This document shows positions 60,701 to 64,000 of a stretch of 64,000 nucleotides of DNA, one piece after another (position 1 is the stretch's first letter; each line of letters starts with the position of its first letter). Position numbers and translations under genes: made by a program. Below the pieces are notes generated by a model that ran no database searches, was not told the DNA's origin, and saw only the letters and a list, made by a program, of their open reading frames with translations. Source of the stretch: Saccharothrix ecbatanensis (GTDB lineage: Bacteria > Actinomycetota > Actinomycetes > Mycobacteriales > Pseudonocardiaceae); contig NZ_JACHMO010000001.1 of the NCBI RefSeq assembly GCF_014205015.1, forward strand, positions 2,914,001 to 2,978,000. Reading direction: 5' to 3'.

Positions 60701-62603
60701 ACTCGGGGAACTTGACGTCCGACACCAGGTTCGGGTCGAACTCGTAGCGCGGCCCGGCCATCGGGGCCTCGCCACCCGTGCCCATCTCGGGGAAGTCGTC
60801 GCCCTCGGCCCCGTTGCCGTACCACACGTCGGCGGCCTTGGCCGGCGGCAGCGTGGTCAGACCGGTGTTGTTCGGCGAGTCGTTCACCGTGTTGCCGCAG
60901 TCGAACTTCGCCTTCGACGTGTTCGTGGCGAAGTCGAAGTCGTTGAACGGGGTGTTGTTGCCCACGCAGTACGGCCAGCCGTAGTTGCCGGGCTCCTTGA
61001 TGACGTTCCACTCGACGATGCCGCCGGGGCCGCGCGACGGGTTGTCCCCGCCCGCGTCCGGGCCGTAGTCGGCCATGTAGACCGTGCCGTCGGAGGCGAC
61101 GTTGAAGCGGAACGGGTTGCGGAAGCCCATGGCGTAGATCTCGGGCCTGGTCTTCTCCGTGCCCGGCGCGAACATGTTGCCCGCCGGGACGGTGTAGGTG
61201 CCGTCCGCCTCCGGGTGCACGCGCAGGATCTTGCCTCGCAGGTCGTTCGTGTTCGCCGACGTCTTCTGCGCGTCGAACAGGTCACGGCCGGGGCGCTCGT
61301 CGATCGGGGCGTACCCGCTGGACTGGAACGGGTTGGTGTCGTCGCCGACGCCGATGTACAGGTTGCCGTTCGGCCCGAACTCCAGGTACCCGCCGGTGTG
61401 GCCGGGCTCCTCGCGGCGTGACGCCGGGATCTCCAGCAGGACCTTCTCGCTGTCCGGCTGGATCACGTTGCCCGTGGCGGTGAACCGCGAGACCCGGTTG
61501 ATCTCGGCCAGGCCGGGCGGCGAGTAGTACACGTACAGGTGGTTGCTGGTGGCGAAATCGGGTGCCAGGGCCAACGACACCAGGCCGTCCTCGCCGCCGC
61601 TGTAGACGGGCAGGGACAACGCGGTGGAGGTGGCGCCGGTGGCCGGGTCGTGCACGCGGATCTCACCGAGCAGCTCGGTGTAGAACACCCGGCCGTCCGG
61701 CGCGATGTCCAGCGTCGTCGGCGCGTGGGTGCCGTCGTCCAGCGCCACCTTCTCGAAGTTGCTGTCGACCGTCGCGCCGCAGTCCGACGACACGACGCCG
61801 GCGGCGGTCCGGATGCCGCCCAGGACGTGCGCGACGAAGTTCGGCTCGGTGTAGTCGGCGACGTTGTGGCCCATGCCGGTCGCCCAGACCCGGCCGCCCT
61901 CGGCGTCACGGCACCACGAGATCGGGTGGTCGTGGCCCATGGCCTCGGAGCCCGGGTCGTAGGTCTTCTCGTCCACCTCGACCAGCGGGTGGACCTTGCC
62001 GCGCATGCTCGGCTTGAAGTTGTACCACTCCTCGACCTTCTGCCAGCGGTCCGGCAGGTGCCTGGTCGACTCGTGCACCTCGTCCACCTGGTACGAGGTG
62101 GCGGTGAGGCCGTTGGCGGAGTGCGCGGTCATGTGCGCGCCGCCGTTGACGAAGTCGTCCCACCACGGGAAGGACGACTCGATGTTCATGTCGGTCGCGT
62201 TGTGGATGGCGACGATGCCGCCGCCGTTGTTGACGTACTTCCGCACGGCGGCGCGCTGGGCGTCGGTGTCCCAGACCATGCCGCCGTTCTGGAGCATGAT
62301 CACGACGTCGAACCCGGCCAGGTTCTCGTCGGTGAACTGGGCGGAGTCGTCGCTGTGCACGACCTCGAAGTGGTTGTCCACGGCGAGCTTCTCGACCATC
62401 GCGATGCCGGCCGGGATCGAGTCGTGCCGGTAGGCGCCGGCGGCGGTCTTGGTGAACAGCAGGGCCCGGAATTCGGCCGGCGCCTCGTGGCCGGGGTGGG
62501 CCGCGGCGGTCGCCGGGGCCAGGCCGACCACGACGAGCAAGGCCAGCACGAGCGTCAGGACAGTGCGCAAGCGGACTACAGGGGTTCTCACGATCCTCCA
62601 CAC
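57780..62603 (-). CDS. Large secreted ThuA / PQQ-type sugar dehydrogenase multidomain protein
   Basis: A 1607-residue exported protein. Approximate order: signal peptide (1-35); ThuA glutamine-amidotransferase-like domain (45-275, RALLFTKTAAGAYRHDSI); glucose/sorbosone dehydrogenase propeller (288-708, LEFGPNGNLYIGVGDD, YAMGFRNPFRF); PKD (712-795); CBM6-like (915-1035); PKD (1041-1120); DUF1349 beta-sandwich (1144-1343); Ig-like (1345-1525); helical FIMAH tail (1525-1607). It is probably a wall-associated oxidoreductase acting on plant or trehalose-type glycans. Start may be GTG 62603 or 62591. Third gene of an operon behind an isomerase. Confidence 0.9.
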   Translation of the reverse strand: MWRIVRTPVVRLRTVLTLVLALLVVVGLAPATAAAHPGHEAPAEFRALLFTKTAAGAYRHDSIPAGIAMVEKLAVDNHFEVVHSDDSAQFTDENLAGFDVVIMLQNGGMVWDTDAQRAAVRKYVNNGGGIVAIHNATDMNIESSFPWWDDFVNGGAHMTAHSANGLTATSYQVDEVHESTRHLPDRWQKVEEWYNFKPSMRGKVHPLVEVDEKTYDPGSEAMGHDHPISWCRDAEGGRVWATGMGHNVADYTEPNFVAHVLGGIRTAAGVVSSDCGATVDSNFEKVALDDGTHAPTTLDIAPDGRVFYTELLGEIRVHDPATGATSTALSLPVYSGGEDGLVSLALAPDFATSNHLYVYYSPPGLAEINRVSRFTATGNVIQPDSEKVLLEIPASRREEPGHTGGYLEFGPNGNLYIGVGDDTNPFQSSGYAPIDERPGRDLFDAQKTSANTNDLRGKILRVHPEADGTYTVPAGNMFAPGTEKTRPEIYAMGFRNPFRFNVASDGTVYMADYGPDAGGDNPSRGPGGIVEWNVIKEPGNYGWPYCVGNNTPFNDFDFATNTSKAKFDCGNTVNDSPNNTGLTTLPPAKAADVWYGNGAEGDDFPEMGTGGEAPMAGPRYEFDPNLVSDVKFPEYYDGKPFYYDWTRNKFWTFSQDDQGGLLKINEWFKSAAPLAPMDMKFGPDGAMYVVEWGGGYGRDNPDSGIYRIDYTQGNRRPTAKATATPSSGQAPLPVKFSGTGSNDPEGAALTYAWTFGDGGTSTEAEPTHTYNANGVYNAQLTVTDPSGKSGVTNVQVTVGNTAPSVTMTSPVDGGFFDFGDKVAFDLDITDPEDGQPDCAKAVVQPALGHEAHAHPIDPINACEGEFATLVDEGHADADIFYSVDASYTDGGAGDLPPLVGRDLAVIQPKHKQAEFHQESSGILVGNDPAAESGKRVGDIGDGDWIAFDPVNLHQIDRVTARVASASAGGSIELRKGSPTGDLVATIQVPETGGVDRYVTAPEVAVTNPGGTMKLVAVFLGPANQFTLDSFTFIGKGVSVNAAPHVVVTADPATGTAPFTTKLTATATDAENDAPFTYSWDLGDGTSASGPTVDHTYAADGTYYASVTVTDAAGRTKKVSTPVLVRDPPMPPITCDTPNPAIAPSDEFDGDRLDGCRWNAVVRPDLPSMRMGDGVLSIDTLPGDINGGGNDNPRNFVLQNAPAGDWAVETRMAAPLVEQWQLAGFMVYANDDDYVKFDVVARNAPGQAVTLGAELVSENNGSFGDGGNRGITIGTPESGWWHLRLKKVGNTYSGEISDGGTTWRSMGAPVTNDVPNAKIGLMAIGPSQTMGPVTVDFDWFRVSVDNAAPEVTATVNPAEPTGTDGWWTTAPTVTVNAVDAGSGVASTEYRVDGGDWKPYTAPFPVSGDGVHAVEYRATDVRGNVSEPGSVQVKVDATAPTVKLTGLYDGVSYGHSEDKVVSWQGEDAASGVGSVTATLDGAPVTSGATLSMHTLALGAHTLALTATDKAGNKRELVVSFTVTTSLPDLQALVDRFSAEGRIPSSVARGLDRDLDDARRLLFQGKRAEAVKKLEGFRDAVARKVTDKPVRDLLVADAEVVIAAVRGQAG

Positions 62604-62655
62604 ACTTTCGGTTCCGCCCGGCGTGCCGGCGCCGGTGAGTCGGGGGACACGCGGG

Positions 62656-63513
62656 TCAGGCGGTGGCTACCACCTCCCTCAGGAACCGGAGCCCGTCGAC
62701 GGCGAGCGCGTCCTGCGTGGACGCCAGCGGGCGCCAGATGGACGCGGCGGTCGCGATGGTCGCGTTCTCACCGGTGAACGACTCGATGCACAGCGGACCG
62801 GTGTAATCGGCCTCCGCCAGGGCGGCGACGATGTCGGGCCAGTCGAGGGTGTCGTCGCCGGGGGTGCCTCGGTCGTTGGCGCACACCTGGACGTGCGCGA
62901 TCCGGCCCTTGGCCGACCGGATCGCGCCGCCGACGTGCTTCTCCTCGATGTTCTGGTGGTAGACGTCGACCGCGACACCACACCCGTCGGCGGGCAGGCC
63001 GTCCAGTGCCGCGAGGGTCTGCCCGATGGTGTTGAGCAGGCTGGTCTCGTAGCGGTTGAGGGGTTCCACCGCGACCCGCACGCCGGACGCGAGCGCGTAC
63101 TCGACGACGGGCGCGAGGTTGTCACGCAGCTCGGCGTAGGCGTCCGACCGCTCGCGGTCCGACATGCGCCACGTGCGGCCGACCGAGGCGTAGGCGGGGC
63201 CGGCGATGACCGGCGACCCCACCTCCGCCGCGATGTCCACGACCTGCCGCAGGTAGTCCTGGGTGGTGGCGACGGTCGCGGCGTCGGCCGCGACCAGCTC
63301 CCTGCCCGGTGGCATCACCAGGCAGACGGTCGCGGTGAGACCGTGGTCGGCGAGCACCCGTGCCGCCCGTGCGGGATCCCAGTCACCGACCTGCTCCACC
63401 GGGAGTTCGAGCACGTCGAACCCCCAGCCGGCGGTCCGCGTGGCCAACACGGCCAGCGTCTCGTCGCGCAACGGTGACGTCCAGACCCACGTGTTCACAC
63501 CGATGGCGTGCAC
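62656..63513 (-). CDS. Sugar phosphate isomerase/epimerase
   Basis: A 285-residue xylose-isomerase-like TIM barrel: IGVNTWVWTSP, GFDVLELPVEQVGDWD, VAVEPLNRYETSLLNTIGQ and VAVDVYHQNIEEKHVGGAI with Glu, Asp and His metal ligands; close in pattern to D-psicose/tagatose epimerases (short strings: AVEPLNRYETSLLNT). GGAGG precedes the GTG. Lies 37 bp after the solute-binding protein gene and 52 bp before the ThuA gene, so it likely processes the imported sugar. Confidence 0.88.
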   Translation of the reverse strand: MHAIGVNTWVWTSPLRDETLAVLATRTAGWGFDVLELPVEQVGDWDPARAARVLADHGLTATVCLVMPPGRELVAADAATVATTQDYLRQVVDIAAEVGSPVIAGPAYASVGRTWRMSDRERSDAYAELRDNLAPVVEYALASGVRVAVEPLNRYETSLLNTIGQTLAALDGLPADGCGVAVDVYHQNIEEKHVGGAIRSAKGRIAHVQVCANDRGTPGDDTLDWPDIVAALAEADYTGPLCIESFTGENATIATAASIWRPLASTQDALAVDGLRFLREVVATA

Positions 63514-63550
63514 GGGTGCCTCCGTTCCAGTTCCAGGCGGGTTTTCGAGG

Positions 63551-64000
63551 TCACTTCCAGGGCGCGGGGTAACCCGGCATCCCCTCGCACCCGCACATCG
63601 CGTAGTGCAGCGGGGGCATGTCCTGCTTGAGGAAGCTCTGGAGGTTGTCGCCGGTGACCTTCGGCTGCGGGAGCACCCACTCCTTGGGCACCTGCTGGCC
63701 GTTGAGGACCTTCAGCGCGGCGATGATCGGGGTGCGCCACTGGTACGTCGGGTAGGTCGGCGCGACGGCGGTCATCTTCTCGTCGGCCCACATGCGCAGG
63801 AAGTCCTGCTGGTCCTCGCCGACGAACGCCGGGATCGGCACGCCCGCGTCCTGGAACGCCTCGACCGCGGCGACGGCGGTCGCGCCCGCGTCCATCCACA
63901 CGCCGTCGATCTGGCCTTCACGCTGGATGAAGTCGTTGACGATGCTCTTGGTCTTGGCCGCGTCACCGTCGGTGAACTCGACGCCGACGACCTTCAGGTC
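63551..64000 (-). CDS. Sugar ABC transporter solute-binding protein, C-terminal part
   Basis: The last 149 residues of a periplasmic-type ligand-binding protein of the ribose/xylose class; the gene continues beyond 64000. Visible segments are IDGVWMDAGATAVAAVEAF, FVGEDQQDFLRMW and TPIIAALKVLNGQQVPKEW, the second lobe of the fold. The protein ends CGCEGMPGYPAPWK. It would be a lipoprotein feeding a sugar importer encoded upstream, outside the window, and heads the operon with the isomerase and ThuA protein. Confidence 0.82.
   Translation of the reverse strand, partial: DLKVVGVEFTDGDAAKTKSIVNDFIQREGQIDGVWMDAGATAVAAVEAFQDAGVPIPAFVGEDQQDFLRMWADEKMTAVAPTYPTYQWRTPIIAALKVLNGQQVPKEWVLPQPKVTGDNLQSFLKQDMPPLHYAMCGCEGMPGYPAPWK

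Noticed and set aside
57360..61421. Very long open frame antisense to the ThuA/dehydrogenase gene
   Set aside because: Arg/Gly/His/Val-rich translation without domains; an artefact of biased third codon positions in high-G+C DNA opposite a well-supported gene.

Overview
The window is chromosome-like DNA of very high G+C with dense, often overlapping genes, many GTG/TTG starts and several probably leaderless genes. It also carries an F420-type luciferase-like oxidoreductase, Tat-exported proteins, an ECF sigma factor, a NarL-type two-component pair and an actinobacterial ebo gene cluster. Together these point to a filamentous actinomycete; Pseudonocardiales (Saccharothrix/Lentzea/Actinosynnema-like) is my best guess but is not proven by the sequence. 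I saw no rRNA, tRNA, CRISPR array or transposase.

Layout. 1-5.3 kb: a TetR-regulated efflux operon (pump cut by the window edge) with a 30-bp operator, an ankyrin protein, a CBM48 protein, a 134-bp hairpin element, proline iminopeptidase, a Clp_N-TIR fusion, and glyA read from a ZTP riboswitch. 5.4-10.4 kb: repeat-rich spacer, an exported cell-wall protein pair, an MFS pump, a DinB-like protein and an ATP-dependent DNA ligase. 10.5-17.2 kb: an arsenic island with an ArsR-acetyltransferase (ArsN1-like) fusion, a divergent flavoprotein with a Cys-Cys tail, an MFS permease, three arsenate reductase domains (one fused to ArsR) and an aquaporin; no ArsB or Acr3 pump is present. 17.3-24.9 kb: spermidine-synthase-like protein, DUF1059, an ECF sigma factor fused to its own membrane anti-sigma region, a trans-sulfuration enzyme facing its MocR regulator, an NDH-2-like oxidoreductase and a secreted endonuclease-fold protein. 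25-29.6 kb: a nucleotide-cyclase-like protein with an amyloid-type tail, divergent from a histidine kinase/response regulator pair that precedes two membrane proteins. 29.6-37.8 kb: RNase J, a GH13 enzyme, a flavin monooxygenase, a secreted pectate lyase and an acyl-adenylating enzyme. 37.9-41.8 kb: gluconate regulon (GntR, GntK, GntP) and a TetR/DoxX pair, each with paired operators. 41.8-50.7 kb: secreted beta-propeller, SGNH hydrolase, F420 oxidoreductase behind a MerR-type promoter, methyltransferase, an HTH-MurA fusion with a 22-bp palindrome, and a putative contractile-injection-system cargo (Stv-like). 50.7-57.6 kb: six translationally coupled or tightly packed genes forming an ebo-type metabolite-traffic cluster. 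57.8-64 kb: a sugar-scavenging operon (solute-binding protein cut by the window edge, isomerase, 1607-residue ThuA/sugar dehydrogenase).

The most promising leads are the arsenic island (an organoarsenical-antibiotic-resistance domain fused to an arsenic sensor), the cyclase-like protein with an amyloid signalling tail, the ebo cluster with an isomerase-EboA fusion, the Clp_N-TIR protein and the non-coding palindromic repeats at 2022-2155 and 10474-10533.
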